In this document: positions 25,548 to 35,153 of the stretch, piece after piece
Layout of the letters: each line of letters opens with the position of its first letter
Numbering within the stretch: position 1 is the stretch's first letter
From: Rahnella sp. AA
GTDB taxonomy: Bacteria; Pseudomonadota; Gammaproteobacteria; Enterobacterales; Enterobacteriaceae
DNA length: 64,000 nt
NCBI RefSeq assembly: GCF_002834385.1
Contig: NZ_PITQ01000017.1
Location: forward strand, 1-64,000
Direction: 5' to 3'
Notes under the pieces: generated by a model
What the model saw: only the letters and a program-made list of their open reading frames with translations
What the model was told of the DNA's origin: nothing
The model's database searches: none
Program-made: the position numbers and the translations under genes

Positions 25548-28298
25548 TTATTTAGACGGGACTTCGTAAAGGATATTTCCCTGAAGTGCAGGGGGAACGC
25601 CGTCTACATAGACGTCTGAATTGGACGGCCACAGAGTTAGCGTCCCATCCTCGGCTAAGCCGCAAAAGCATTGAGGTATAGAGTATATTGCTCTGATGTT
25701 TTTCAACTGCGGTTGATCAAATGGAAGCTCGTCAATAAAGACACAGCAAGCTATTTCACCATTTGCACGTAATACTGAAAGCATGTTAAGGCCGGTTGTC
25801 ACCGCAACAATATCTGTTAATGGAGCGATATATTTATCAAAGTCTCCATTTGTATTCCAGTTATTTACTATGGGTCCCCAGGCGACAACTTGTCCCGTTG
25901 AGCGCAGCCCAACAAAGGCCTGGTAAGCCCCAGACACAGAAGTAAAATCAGTTAATTCGCTCATTCCATCGGGTTGTTTATAACCAAAATTGCTACCCTG
26001 TCCCCATGTCACCACTTGCCCTGTCGCCCTTAAGGCAGTAAATACAGCGTTACATGCCGTAACGCTGACAATATCGGTTAACTGTTTAACCGCATCTGGT
26101 ATTTCTGCACCAGAGTTCTGACTCCCCCAGGCAACAATCTGTCCATTTTTTCGCAACGCGACAATTGCAAAAGTGCCAGGGATAACGGCCACAATATCAT
26201 TAAGTTGCGCAATATCTTCCGGCAGAGTTCCGCCCGAGGTTGGAAATCCCCATGCGACGATCTCTCCGGTTTTTCTCAGTGCCACAAAAGCTTCACTCCC
26301 GGCATACACCTGAACACAATCATTGAGCGCTTTAATCTCCGCAGGGACTTTTCCACCGGCATTTTGATAACCCCACGCATCAACCTGTCCACCTGAACGC
26401 AAAATAACAAATGCATTAGAATTTGAGGAGATAGCCACAACATCTTTTAAACTGGATATATTTTCCGGAACAGTGCCGCAAACTGATTTAGGAACTGAAG
26501 GCCATGCAAAAACCTGGCCTTCTGGGTTTATTAATGCGAAGGCATCCTCTGTGCAGACTAATTGTGTGGCAAGCTGTTTTGCCACTTGAGCAGAAGATAG
26601 TCCACATCCCCAGGTTGTCACTAATCCTTGATCCTGCAGTACAGACATTTCATTTTCAAAAAAATCACCAGCCCCCCAAATTAAATGGCCATAATTTCCA
26701 GTCATATTAGCCGTAGTCAGAGTAACCTGTATATTGCTGCCGGGTAAACATGCCTGAAGCTGTTTCTCTGGGTTAGTGTCGGTGAGCTTTTCACTCAGAA
26801 TTTCAGAGTCTTCATCAACATAGCGCCACATCACCTGAACAGGTTGTAAAGTATCAGCATCCAGAGCGGCGATCATTCTCACTCCGACAGGATATGTTTG
26901 AGTTCCTCCCCCCATCGGTGATCTCGCTCCCATCAATTTCAGCCTGGCAGTAGGTGCATAAAAACTAATATTCCCCTGCAAATCAGCCGGTACATCAGCC
27001 ATATCACCGCCGCTGTGCGTATTTCCCCATACGATAAGCGTATTGTCCGTTTTAATCGCAAAGAAGCTTTCGTGGTTAGCATATACCGCCTGAATATCTT
27101 TCAGCTCAGGCAGCATGCCCTCGCTGGTATATTTCCCCCAGCACACAACGCGCCCGTCGCTTTTAAGTGCAGCGACGGAATCCATTGTGGTGGTCAGGGC
27201 AACGACATTATTTAAACCCGTCGGGACCATGGCACCTTTAGAGTCGTCCCCCCATGCCGCAACCTGACCATTTGAGCGCAGCACGATGACGGCTGCATCG
27301 GTCATCTGGGCATCAACAATGTCGTCCATCAATTCGATTTCGGCAGGAATGTAGTTGCTGGTTCCCCATGTGACGATATGCCCGCTGGCCCGGCGGGCGA
27401 TAAATGTTTGTAATGACCCGGCGATATCAACAACATCAGTCAGTGATGCCAGAATATCAGGCACCTTACCGCCGTGAGCCTCATCACCCCATGCGACGAT
27501 TTGCCCATTAGCGCGGCGTGCGCTGAAGGCATAAGAAGTAGACTGTACATCCACAATGTCGTTCAGTAATTCCACTTCGACGGTTAATTTCCCGCCATTT
27601 GAGATATGCCCCCAGGCAACCACATGGCCGTTAGCGCGACGCGCAGCAAAAGCGCCAGAGCTTGCCTGAATATCAACGATATCGATCAACGCTGCTATGT
27701 CAGCGGGGAGGTCACTTGCATTCTCAGAACCCCAAACCACAATCTGCCCGGAGGCGCGTAATGCCGCCATTCCAGTTTCATTACCCCTGATCTCAATGAT
27801 GTCATTCAACGCTAAAATATTGTCAGGAATGGCCATTATCTGGCCGGGGGCGGTCTGAAAACCCCATGAAAAAATCTGACCATTGGCATTGAGGGCACAA
27901 AGGGACTGATTTGAACCGGCAACGGCGATGATGTCATGATTCCGTTCGTTAACTGGCGGGACGCCGCCGCAGCTGTCAAGGCCCCATGACGTCACGGTAC
28001 CGTCATTTTTACGGGCCGCGACGGAGAAAAAGTTGCCGTCGATGTTGCTGACATTGAGTGTGGCGCGGCCAGTATAATCAGCCGAACTGATGTAGAGCTT
28101 TTTGTGTGGCTGGGTGTCAATGAAACTATTTCCACTGATGGATGTTGACTCTCCATCATACTGCCAGTCTGCAATGACGGGCTCACCTGTTGTGTTATCC
28201 AGTGCGACCAGGCGGTGGCGCGTAAATAAATAACTGGTGGAGTTTTGAGTGCGGGCACCCATGATTTTCAATTGCTGTGTAAAATATAAAGTCGTCAT
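25548..28298 (-). CDS. duplicated RCC1-like repeat protein, unknown function
   Basis: A 916-residue protein without signal peptide or TM helix. It consists of two similar halves. Each half begins with a beta-rich domain of about 90 residues (starting LKIMGAR or LKLMGAR, ending with LNVSNIDGN or LTTANMTGN) and continues with about nine RCC1-type units of some 45 residues, each with a core like ALRxxGQIVAWG. In both halves the units end with DVPADLQGN or GVPPALQGN. RCC1 repeats build seven-bladed beta-propellers; nine units per half suggests a variant. The coding region is AT-richer than its neighbours. I do not recognise a bacterial function. Confidence 0.85.
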   Translation of the reverse strand: MTTLYFTQQLKIMGARTQNSTSYLFTRHRLVALDNTTGEPVIADWQYDGESTSISGNSFIDTQPHKKLYISSADYTGRATLNVSNIDGNFFSVAARKNDGTVTSWGLDSCGGVPPVNERNHDIIAVAGSNQSLCALNANGQIFSWGFQTAPGQIMAIPDNILALNDIIEIRGNETGMAALRASGQIVVWGSENASDLPADIAALIDIVDIQASSGAFAARRANGHVVAWGHISNGGKLTVEVELLNDIVDVQSTSYAFSARRANGQIVAWGDEAHGGKVPDILASLTDVVDIAGSLQTFIARRASGHIVTWGTSNYIPAEIELMDDIVDAQMTDAAVIVLRSNGQVAAWGDDSKGAMVPTGLNNVVALTTTMDSVAALKSDGRVVCWGKYTSEGMLPELKDIQAVYANHESFFAIKTDNTLIVWGNTHSGGDMADVPADLQGNISFYAPTARLKLMGARSPMGGGTQTYPVGVRMIAALDADTLQPVQVMWRYVDEDSEILSEKLTDTNPEKQLQACLPGSNIQVTLTTANMTGNYGHLIWGAGDFFENEMSVLQDQGLVTTWGCGLSSAQVAKQLATQLVCTEDAFALINPEGQVFAWPSVPKSVCGTVPENISSLKDVVAISSNSNAFVILRSGGQVDAWGYQNAGGKVPAEIKALNDCVQVYAGSEAFVALRKTGEIVAWGFPTSGGTLPEDIAQLNDIVAVIPGTFAIVALRKNGQIVAWGSQNSGAEIPDAVKQLTDIVSVTACNAVFTALRATGQVVTWGQGSNFGYKQPDGMSELTDFTSVSGAYQAFVGLRSTGQVVAWGPIVNNWNTNGDFDKYIAPLTDIVAVTTGLNMLSVLRANGEIACCVFIDELPFDQPQLKNIRAIYSIPQCFCGLAEDGTLTLWPSNSDVYVDGVPPALQGNILYEVPSK

Positions 28299-28629
28299 TT
28301 AGAAATTCCATTTAAGTGATGATTAATACACGGTTAGGATATTTCAACAATAAACGTTGAATTGATTAGATAAACATAACGAGTAACTAGAGAGGAAGAT
28401 GGCAGAATGATTTTGTATGTTAATGACTTCTTAATATATAATCCGAGGGATGGGCGTGTGCGGGGTTTATTTGCTGAGTGAATCAATAAGCATTTTATAT
28501 AATATAATTTCACAGAGCACCTGACGTCGGAAACTAGAGAGCTCTGCTATTGGTCAGCAGGGGATAAATAATAGAACCTTTAATTAAAGCACGAGTACTC
28601 AAATTTAAAGGTTCTATCATTAACTGGCT
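28299..28629. other. AT-rich gene-free stretch with hairpins
   Basis: Between the start of the RCC1-like gene and the stop of the chromate transporter pair. It contains a 10-bp direct repeat AACTAGAGAG at 28385-28394 and 28532-28541, and the long inverted repeat at 28571-28617. No gene was found. Confidence 0.6.
28571..28617. repeat. 13-bp inverted repeat with a nested palindrome
   Basis: ATAGAACCTTTAA (28571-28583) is exactly inverted at 28605-28617. The loop holds the palindrome GAGTACTC. It ends 12 bases before the stop of the chrA pair, so it may end that transcript, but no T run follows. Confidence 0.6.
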
Positions 28630-29148
28630 TCAGCCCAACGCCAGCCCCAATACCGCGCCCACCGCCAGCACCCATAACGGATGGATGCGTTTGTTGAGGG
28701 CCATCAGCGTACACAGTGCAATCACACCGGCGAGGGTCAATGTGGTGGCGGAGGCTTTGGCGATTAGCAATCCGCTGGAGACCACCAGCCCGACGGTGAC
28801 CGGCACCAGTCCGCGTTGGATCACCTGTCGCCACGGCCTGTCTTTGTAACGCTTCCAGCCGCCCATCACGATAATCGTCACGACAGAAGACGGGCCGAAT
28901 TTTGCCAGTGAGGAAACCAGCAACCCGGACCACCCGGCGACCTGCCAGCCAATCAGCGGCACGATCATCATATTCGGGCCAGGCGCGGCCTGCGCCAGTG
29001 CGAACAGGGCGCTGAATTCCTGCGCGCTCATCCAGTGATGCACATCCACCACCGCACGTTGCATCTCGGGGAGGATGGTGTTTCCGCCGCCAAACGCCAG
29101 TAATGAAAGCTCGGTAAATAGCAGGGCGAGTGAGAGTAAAACGGCCAT
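28630..29148 (-). CDS. chromate transporter, C-terminal half (ChrA family)
   Basis: 172-residue ChrA-family membrane protein. It contains the family motif FGGGNTILPEMQRAVVD near residue 19 and a WMSAQEF segment, followed by TM helices. It is one half of a split transporter: long ChrA proteins have two homologous halves, here encoded by two genes whose stop and start overlap in TGATG. Together they form an antiparallel pair that exports chromate or sulfate-like anions. Substrate is family inference. Confidence 0.85.
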   Translation of the reverse strand: MAVLLSLALLFTELSLLAFGGGNTILPEMQRAVVDVHHWMSAQEFSALFALAQAAPGPNMMIVPLIGWQVAGWSGLLVSSLAKFGPSSVVTIIVMGGWKRYKDRPWRQVIQRGLVPVTVGLVVSSGLLIAKASATTLTLAGVIALCTLMALNKRIHPLWVLAVGAVLGLALG

Positions 29149-29732
29149 CAGAATTTACTCCGTGCGCAGATAAAAATGCTGACCGGCGCCAGCACCAGCA
29201 TGACCGGCAACATCGGGATACGGAACACTGCAATGGCGATCACGCCCGCAGCGACCAGCGCCAGTTGCAGCCATTTTCCCCACAGCGGGGCGAGCATTTT
29301 AAGCCCCGTGGAGAGTAGCAATCCCGCCGCTGCCGCTGCCATACCGGCGAAAAGATGTTCTACCAGCGGTTCATTCTGATAACGCGCATAAACTAAACCG
29401 AGCAGCACAACGCAAATCGTCGGCGCGAGGATCAGCCCGAGGATGGCGGAAAGCGCACCACGCAGCCCGCGAAATTCCATCCCTAAGGCCACCGATAAAT
29501 TGATGATATTGCCGCCGGGTAAAAACTGACACAGCCCGAGCAGTTCGGTGAACTGTGCGGCGGTCAGCCAGCGGCGTTTATCCACCAGCATGTGCCGCGC
29601 CATCGGCAGCACACCGCCAAAACCCGTCAGGCCCAGAACGAAAAAGCCCATGAAAAGTTGCCCGCAGTCGGGTGCAGGCGCAGTCTGATCTTCGGTGCTG
29701 AGCATAATTTTTTCCTGCGTGTAATCGGCCAT
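29148..29732 (-). CDS. chromate transporter, N-terminal half (ChrA family)
   Basis: About 195 residues if translation starts at 29732. It carries the ChrA motif GFGGVLPMARHMLVDKRRWL and the FLPGGNIINL signature. Another ATG at 29705, with AGGA 7 bases before it, is equally possible. First gene of the split chrA pair and divergent from a LysR-type regulator, which probably controls it. The two halves are not similar enough to be a recent duplication. Confidence 0.85.
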   Translation of the reverse strand: MADYTQEKIMLSTEDQTAPAPDCGQLFMGFFVLGLTGFGGVLPMARHMLVDKRRWLTAAQFTELLGLCQFLPGGNIINLSVALGMEFRGLRGALSAILGLILAPTICVVLLGLVYARYQNEPLVEHLFAGMAAAAAGLLLSTGLKMLAPLWGKWLQLALVAAGVIAIAVFRIPMLPVMLVLAPVSIFICARSKF

Positions 29733-29861
29733 CTCGACACTCTCCCTCAAATGTAATTCAAAGCCGCCAGAGGCGTAAATTTCGTTACGGATCATGCGCG
29801 CTGTCATGACATGATGTCTAATGCCTTTAATGGCGCCAACAGATACCCGGAGGGTATGGCA

Positions 29862-30773
29862 ATGATCGAACTGAAACGGCTTAACGCCTTTGTCACCGTG
29901 GTGGAAGCCGGGAGTATTACCCGCGCGGCTGAACTGTTATTTATCCAGCAGCCTCCGCTGACCCGCCTGTTGCAGGGGCTGGAGCAGGATTTTGGCGTGA
30001 TTTTATTGCAGCGTCTGCCGCGCGGGGTGATCCCGACCGAAGCCGGTGAAGTGCTGTTGCAGGAAGCGCGCGCCGTCCTGGCACGTGCCGAGCAACTGAA
30101 TGCGGCAATGCGCCGTGCGGCACAGGGCGAACAGGGGCGCATCCGGATTGGATTCACAAGCTCCGCAGCGCTGCATACTTTTGTGCCTGCGCTGCTGCGC
30201 CGGTATCGCGAGATTTATCCGTCGGTCAGCACGCAGCTTGAGGAAAGCGGCAGCGGCGAGTTGCTGGAGGCGGTGGTGGCGGGGCAACTCGACGTGGCGT
30301 TTGTGCGAATGCCGGTCAAAGATATGCCGGAGCTGGAGATGGAAAAGGTGCTGGAAGAGCCGATGTGGGTCGCCGTTCCTGCCGGACACCGTCTGGCCGC
30401 GCGAACCTCCGCGAAGCCGCTAAAACTCGAAGAACTGAGCAATGAACCGTTTGTACTTTACCGTCGTCGCGCCGGGCAGGGGTTGTATGATGCGATACTC
30501 GCGGCGTATGTCCGCGCCGGATTCAGCCCGCATATCGTGCAGGAAGCGCCACGGCTGACGTCGTGCCTGAGTCTGGTCGGCGCGGGGCTGGGAATATCGA
30601 TTGTTCCGGCGTCCATGACCCGGCTGGGTGGCGACGGCGTGGTGTTTTTGCCGCTGGATGCCAGCACGCAGCTCAGCGCGCCGTTGTATCTCGCCCGGCG
30701 GGAAGACAGCCATGCATCGTCTATAATAAGTACGTTTTGTCAGCTGGTTCGAAAGCAGCTGGCCGGGGATTAA
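29862..30773 (+). CDS. LysR-family regulator divergent from split chrA
   Basis: 303-residue LysR-type factor. N-terminal winged HTH (LKRLNAFVTVVEAGSITRAAELLFIQQPPLTRLLQGLE, shortened: the key helix is AAELLFIQQPPLTRLL) then an effector domain (about 90-300). The effector region, with VGAGLGISIVP, is like benM/catM-type regulators. I start at 29862 because GGAGG lies 8 bases before this ATG; an ATG 51 bases upstream is too far. Divergent from the chrA pair, with about 130 bases between start codons. Its last four bases overlap the end of the ArsR-like gene. Effector unknown. Confidence 0.85.
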   Translation: MIELKRLNAFVTVVEAGSITRAAELLFIQQPPLTRLLQGLEQDFGVILLQRLPRGVIPTEAGEVLLQEARAVLARAEQLNAAMRRAAQGEQGRIRIGFTSSAALHTFVPALLRRYREIYPSVSTQLEESGSGELLEAVVAGQLDVAFVRMPVKDMPELEMEKVLEEPMWVAVPAGHRLAARTSAKPLKLEELSNEPFVLYRRRAGQGLYDAILAAYVRAGFSPHIVQEAPRLTSCLSLVGAGLGISIVPASMTRLGGDGVVFLPLDASTQLSAPLYLARREDSHASSIISTFCQLVRKQLAGD

Positions 30774-31123
30774 AGATGTTGCCCGGAGATATGCTTTTGC
30801 GTGGATTCAATGGTAATGCCGTCGGATTCGATGGCGCTGAGCAGGCAATCAAGCAGGCCGGGGAAGCGTGCGTCCAGATCATCACGGCGCAGCGACAGTA
30901 AATTGGCGCGTCCGTCCGGGCGCTGCCAGATAACGCCGCTGTCGCGCAGCACACGCCAGTGGTGAGTCAGCGTCGATTTCGATAAGCCCTGCAACAGGGT
31001 GCCGCACGGGTGTTCGCCGCCTTTCGCTAAGGTGCGGATCACCGCCAGACGTAGCGGATTTCCCAGTGCAGTCAGCACATTTTCGAGACGGATCTGCTCG
31101 CGTTCAGGGTGGTTGGCTATCAT
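30770..31123 (-). CDS. ArsR-like winged-helix regulator
   Basis: 117-residue protein with an ArsR/SmtB-type winged HTH (ALGNPLRLAVIRTLAKGGEHPCGTLL, then the recognition helix STLTHHWRVLRDSGVI). The usual metal-ligand Cys motif (ELCVCDL) is not present; only one Cys sits in the region, so this is probably not a metal sensor. I start at 31123 after AAGGAAAGTCCG. It converges on, and overlaps by four bases, the LysR gene and diverges from the EF-G paralogue. Target unknown; the 22-bp inverted repeat at 31235-31256 is a candidate. Confidence 0.82.
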   Translation of the reverse strand: MIANHPEREQIRLENVLTALGNPLRLAVIRTLAKGGEHPCGTLLQGLSKSTLTHHWRVLRDSGVIWQRPDGRANLLSLRRDDLDARFPGLLDCLLSAIESDGITIESTQKHISGQHL

Positions 31124-31234
31124 CGGACTTTCCTTACTTAGACGTGTGTTAACGCGGCCGCGCAATATAGCTTATCCGTCTGCTGCTGTACAACGCGACG
31201 GCCTGTGACCGATTTCATCAATAGAATAAAATTA

Positions 31235-31256
31235 TTGTACGACTATACACGTACAA
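31235..31256. promoter_or_regulatory. inverted repeat TTGTACG-8-CGTACAA
   Basis: Perfect 7-bp arms with an 8-base spacer, lying between the ArsR-like gene and the EF-G paralogue. A TATACT box follows at 31263-31268. It may be an operator for the divergent pair. Confidence 0.5.
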
Positions 31257-31374
31257 TTGTAGTATACTCTCCGCATTAAGAATTTTAGTAGTCACTTTAT
31301 TTCTTAACTCAACTTTGTGACGGGATGTGAAATCACTCTCCGCCAACTTAGCCATCAACCAGTAAGGACGTTAT

Positions 31375-33480
31375 ATGGCTCGCAAAACGCCAATCGAGCG
31401 CTACCGCAATATCGGTATCTCAGCACACATCGACGCAGGTAAAACCACCACCACCGAGCGTATTCTTTTTTATACCGGCATGAACCATAAGCTGGGAGAA
31501 GTGCATGACGGCGGTGCGACCACAGACTGGATGGCTCAGGAACAGGAACGCGGCATTACGATTACGTCCGCTGCGGTGACCTGTTTCTGGCGCGGGATGG
31601 ATCACTCGTTCGATGAGCATCGCATTAACATTATCGACACCCCGGGGCACGTGGATTTCACCATTGAAGTGGAACGTTCCATGCGTGTGCTCGACGGTGC
31701 GGTGATGGTGTACGACGCCGTGGGCGGCGTACAGCCACAGTCTGAAACCGTCTGGCGTCAGGCAAATAAATACAAAGTGCCGCGTCTGGCCTTCGTTAAC
31801 AAAATGGACCGTCAGGGTGCAGACTTCTTCCGCGTCCGCCAGATGATGGTTGACCGCCTGAAAGCCAATCCGGTACCGATTGTTATTCCGATTGGCAGTG
31901 AAGAGCATTTCACCGGCGTGGTCGATCTGCGCAAAATGCGCGCGATCCTGTGGGATGACGAGACGCAGGGTATGACGTTTACCTATGAACCGATCCCGGC
32001 CGGTTTACAGCAGCTTGCGGAAGAATGGCGCGAAAAAATGGTCTCAGCGGCGGCGGAAGCCAATGATGAGCTGATGGATAAATATCTCGAAGAAGGCACG
32101 CTGACTGAGGATGAAATTACCCAAGGTCTGCGTCTGCGCACCATCGCCGGTGAAATCCAGCCGATGCTGTGCGGCAGTGCGTTTAAGAATAAAGGTGTTC
32201 AGCGCATGCTCGACGCCGTGGTCGAACTGATGCCGTCGCCGCTGGATATTCCGCCGGTTGCCGGTACGGACGAAGACGGCAACGAAGTGTTCCGTCATTC
32301 CGACGATAACGAGAAGTTCTCGGCGCTGGCATTCAAACTGATGACTGACCCCTATGTCGGCCAGCTGACGTTTGTCCGCGTTTATTCCGGCGTGCTGAAA
32401 AAAGGTGACAGCGTCTATAACCCTGTGCGCGGCAAGAAAGAACGTATCGGGCGTATCGTGCAGATGCATGCCAATGACCGCATCGAGATAGATGAAATCC
32501 GCGCCGGTGATATCGCGGCCTGTGTGGGCCTGAAAGATGTCACCACCGGTGAAACGCTGTGCGACCCGAGCGACATTATTACGCTGGTGCGCATGGAATT
32601 CCCGGATCCGGTGATTTCGCAGGCGATTGAACCGAAGACCAAGGCAGACCAGGAAAAAATGGGGATCGCGCTGTCACGGCTGGCATCGGAAGACCCGTCG
32701 TTCCGCATCCGCACCGATGAGGAATCCGGCCAGACGATCATTTCCGGGATGGGCGAGTTGCATCTGGAAATTATCGTTGACCGCATGAAACGTGAGTTCG
32801 GCGTGGAAGCCAACATCGGTAAACCGCAGGTAACCTATCGGGAAACTGTGCGCAAAACCGTGCAGGATGTCGAAGGGAAATTTGTGCGCCAGTCCGGTGG
32901 TAAAGGCCAGTACGGGCACGTTGTCTTCACGCTCGAACCGCTGCCGGCAGGCACCGGCTTTGAGTTTGTCGATGCCACCAAAGGGGGCGTTGTCCCGCGT
33001 GAGTATATCCCTGCGGTTGAAAAAGGGGTTACGGAAGCGCTGAACAACGGCATTCTGGCCGGGTATCCGGTGGTGGATGTGAAAGTCACGCTGACGTTCG
33101 GTTCTTACCACGAGGTCGACTCCTCGGAAATGGCGTTCAAAATGGCGGCCATCTTTGGTTTCAAAGAAGCGGCTAAACGCGCGGATCCGGTGATCCTCGA
33201 ACCGATGATGAAAGTGGAAGTGGAAACTCCGGAAGAGTACGCCGGTGGCGTGATGGGCGATTTGTCCTCCCGTCGCGGTACGGTTCAGGGCATGGAAGAG
33301 ATTGCGGGCGGCGGCGGTAAAATCATTAAAGCCGAAGTGCCGTTATCCGAGATGTTCGGCTACTCCACCGTTTTGCGCTCGATGTCGCAAGGTCGTGCAA
33401 CCTACAGCATGGAGTTCAATCACTATGCCGAGGCACCGCGCAATGTTGCCGAAAACATCATTGCATCGCGGGGTAAATAA
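31375..33480 (+). CDS. fusA: elongation factor G paralogue
   Basis: 701-residue translational GTPase with all EF-G parts: G1 [14 protein letters not shown]2 [10 protein letters not shown]3 DTPGH, G4 NKMD, G5 GSAFKNKG, then domains II-V with [12 protein letters not shown] and the C-terminal [19 protein letters not shown]. It moves tRNAs and mRNA on the ribosome. It is not next to rpsL, rpsG or tufA, and it differs from E. coli EF-G at many sites (about 60-65 percent identity by eye), so it is likely a second EF-G besides the str-operon copy. Monocistronic, with a strong terminator. The specialised role of a second EF-G is unknown. Confidence 0.9.
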   Translation: MARKTPIERYRNIGISAHIDAGKTTTTERILFYTGMNHKLGEVHDGGATTDWMAQEQERGITITSAAVTCFWRGMDHSFDEHRINIIDTPGHVDFTIEVERSMRVLDGAVMVYDAVGGVQPQSETVWRQANKYKVPRLAFVNKMDRQGADFFRVRQMMVDRLKANPVPIVIPIGSEEHFTGVVDLRKMRAILWDDETQGMTFTYEPIPAGLQQLAEEWREKMVSAAAEANDELMDKYLEEGTLTEDEITQGLRLRTIAGEIQPMLCGSAFKNKGVQRMLDAVVELMPSPLDIPPVAGTDEDGNEVFRHSDDNEKFSALAFKLMTDPYVGQLTFVRVYSGVLKKGDSVYNPVRGKKERIGRIVQMHANDRIEIDEIRAGDIAACVGLKDVTTGETLCDPSDIITLVRMEFPDPVISQAIEPKTKADQEKMGIALSRLASEDPSFRIRTDEESGQTIISGMGELHLEIIVDRMKREFGVEANIGKPQVTYRETVRKTVQDVEGKFVRQSGGKGQYGHVVFTLEPLPAGTGFEFVDATKGGVVPREYIPAVEKGVTEALNNGILAGYPVVDVKVTLTFGSYHEVDSSEMAFKMAAIFGFKEAAKRADPVILEPMMKVEVETPEEYAGGVMGDLSSRRGTVQGMEEIAGGGGKIIKAEVPLSEMFGYSTVLRSMSQGRATYSMEFNHYAEAPRNVAENIIASRGK

Positions 33481-33510
33481 CTGAAACGGGCGTAATCTCC
33501 GCTTAAGACA

Positions 33511-33537
33511 AAACGGTCCGCAAGGGCCGTTTTTTTT
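33511..33537 (+). terminator. terminator after the EF-G paralogue
   Basis: AACGGTCC-GCAA-GGGCCGTT stem with one G-T pair, followed by eight T. Confidence 0.85.
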
Positions 33538-33545
33538 GGGAATTT

Positions 33546-33569
33546 AAGGCGCAAAGATTTGCGCCTTTT
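33546..33569. terminator. hairpin between EF-G paralogue and wrbA
   Basis: AAGGCGCAAA / TTTGCGCCTT with a short T run on the plus strand; it also lies directly after the wrbA stop on the minus strand. Confidence 0.6.
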
Positions 33570-33583
33570 GCTGAAGTTACGTG

Positions 33584-34183
33584 TTAGCTGAACAATTTCT
33601 GGGTAATGGTGGCAACGTGTTTGCCCTGATGCACGGCAATACGCAACTCTTCTGCGCTTGGCTGACGTGAGCCGTCGCCGCCAGCTATTGTGGTTGCGCC
33701 GTAAGGTGTGCCGCCGCGAACCTGGGAAATATCGAATAATTCTGGGGTGGTGTAACCGATTGGGACGATGATCATGCCGTGGTGGGCGAGGGTAGTCCAG
33801 GTTGAGGCAATCGTCATTTCCTGACCGCCGCCGGTCCCCGTTGAGCTGAATACGCTGGCGACTTTGCCTGCCAGTGCGCCTTTGGCCCATAAGCCACCGG
33901 TCTGGTCGAGGAAGGTACGCATCTGGCTGGACATATTACCGAAACGGGTAGGGGTGCCAAGGATAATGGCGTCGTAGTCGGCAAGTTCTGCCGGTGACGC
34001 GACTTCTGCTGTCTGGCCGGTTTTCCCGCCTGCGGCTTTAAATGCCTCTTCCGGGATGGTTTCAGGGACGCGTTTTACCGTAACTTCAACACCGGGAACG
34101 CTGCGTGCGCCTTCAGCAACACTCTGCGCCATCGTTTCAATATGACCATACATGGAATGATAAAGAACCAGTACTTTTGCCAT
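33584..34183 (-). CDS. wrbA: NAD(P)H:quinone oxidoreductase WrbA
   Basis: Flavodoxin-like FMN enzyme that reduces quinones by two electrons. The 199-residue protein starting at 34183 ([20 protein letters not shown] ribosome site) matches the family length. The FMN loop GTPTRFGNM and GGGQE motif are intact. The reading frame stays open for 150 bases upstream; a GTG at 34273 with a perfect GGAGGAG ribosome site would add 30 residues beginning [12 protein letters not shown]. Which start is used cannot be decided from sequence alone. Monocistronic. Confidence 0.92.
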   Translation of the reverse strand: MAKVLVLYHSMYGHIETMAQSVAEGARSVPGVEVTVKRVPETIPEEAFKAAGGKTGQTAEVASPAELADYDAIILGTPTRFGNMSSQMRTFLDQTGGLWAKGALAGKVASVFSSTGTGGGQEMTIASTWTTLAHHGMIIVPIGYTTPELFDISQVRGGTPYGATTIAGGDGSRQPSAEELRIAVHQGKHVATITQKLFS

Positions 34184-34273
34184 TTTTAACTCCTCATGAG
34201 GTGATGTTTGTTCCGTAGTTTGCTCTGGTTTCTGGCCTGCAATACGGGCGAACAATCCGCTTAAAAATCCCAC

Positions 34274-34660
34274 ATTTACTCCTCCGCCACATCCGGCGGT
34301 TGTGATGAGCAAGAGCCCCCATCGTCTGCGCATAGGGCATGAGTTACAAACGCAAATTTTTGAACAGGCTCATCAATTAATTAGGGCAATGCGATAACCG
34401 GGGAGATAGGTTTTGCTCATCGTCCTGTTTGCGTCTCTATAGAGTAGGACAGATTTGTCTACGGACTCGGGGCACGCCAATCAGCGGAACATTGTTGGGT
34501 TCCTTTTCCGTTTTAAATCAGAAAGATTTGTTGATGGGCCTGGGTGAGGTTTTTCTTTTGCCAGGTTTAATATTGCCATAAGCCAAATTTATGAATTTTC
34601 ATTGTGGTGTTAGATTTATGTGGTTTTAATATACGCACTATAAATAAGGAGATTTGAAAA
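34274..34660. other. intergenic stretch between wrbA and hcp
   Basis: 387 bases, increasingly AT-rich towards hcp. A strong ribosome site (AAGGAG) precedes hcp. Otherwise I see no gene, terminator or recognised operator. The change in base composition marks the left edge of the accessory segment 34.6-39.8 kb. Confidence 0.55.
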
Positions 34661-35152
34661 ATGGCAATCCCTGCTTACCTGTTTCTTAAAGACGATGGCG
34701 GCGCTAACATCAAAGGGTCTGTTGATGTAAACGGTCGCGAAGGTTCAATAGAAATTCTTGGTTTCGGTCACTCTCTTCACATTCCCACTGATGGCAACAC
34801 AGGCAAAATTACCGGGACACGCATTCATGGCGCTTTAGGTTTCGAAAAAGAATTCGATAGCTCAAGCCCGTACCTATACAAAGCTGTTGCAACCGGTCAG
34901 ACGCTTCATTCAGCAGAATTCAAATGGTACAAGATTAATGATGCGGGTCAGGAAGTTGAGTATTTCAACATGATGCTTGAGGCCGTGAAAGTTGTCTCTG
35001 TTTGCCCTCTGATGCACAACATCAAAAATCCAGCCTTTGAAAAGCACAACCACAATGAAAGCGTGGAATTGCGCTATGAAAAAATCACGTGGAAATACCT
35101 TGATGGGAATGTTCAGTTCACTGACGCATGGAATGAAAGGGTGACAGCCTAA
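34661..35152 (+). CDS. hcp: Hcp-family type VI secretion protein
   Basis: 163-residue Hcp that builds the hexameric rings of the T6SS inner tube and can carry effectors in its lumen. It begins MAIPAYLFLKDDGGANI and has the family motifs GSVDVNGREGSIEILGF and, near the end, LRYEKITWKY. There are no other T6SS core genes nearby, so this is an orphan hcp placed next to an effector-immunity pair. It follows a clear AAGGAG ribosome site. The adjacent Tlde1-like gene starts one base after its stop codon. Confidence 0.92.
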   Translation: MAIPAYLFLKDDGGANIKGSVDVNGREGSIEILGFGHSLHIPTDGNTGKITGTRIHGALGFEKEFDSSSPYLYKAVATGQTLHSAEFKWYKINDAGQEVEYFNMMLEAVKVVSVCPLMHNIKNPAFEKHNHNESVELRYEKITWKYLDGNVQFTDAWNERVTA

Positions 35153-35153
35153 A

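Noticed and set aside
31375-33480. EF-G as the main str-operon copy
   Set aside because: No rpsL, rpsG or tufA next to it and many differences from E. coli EF-G; treated as a paralogue.
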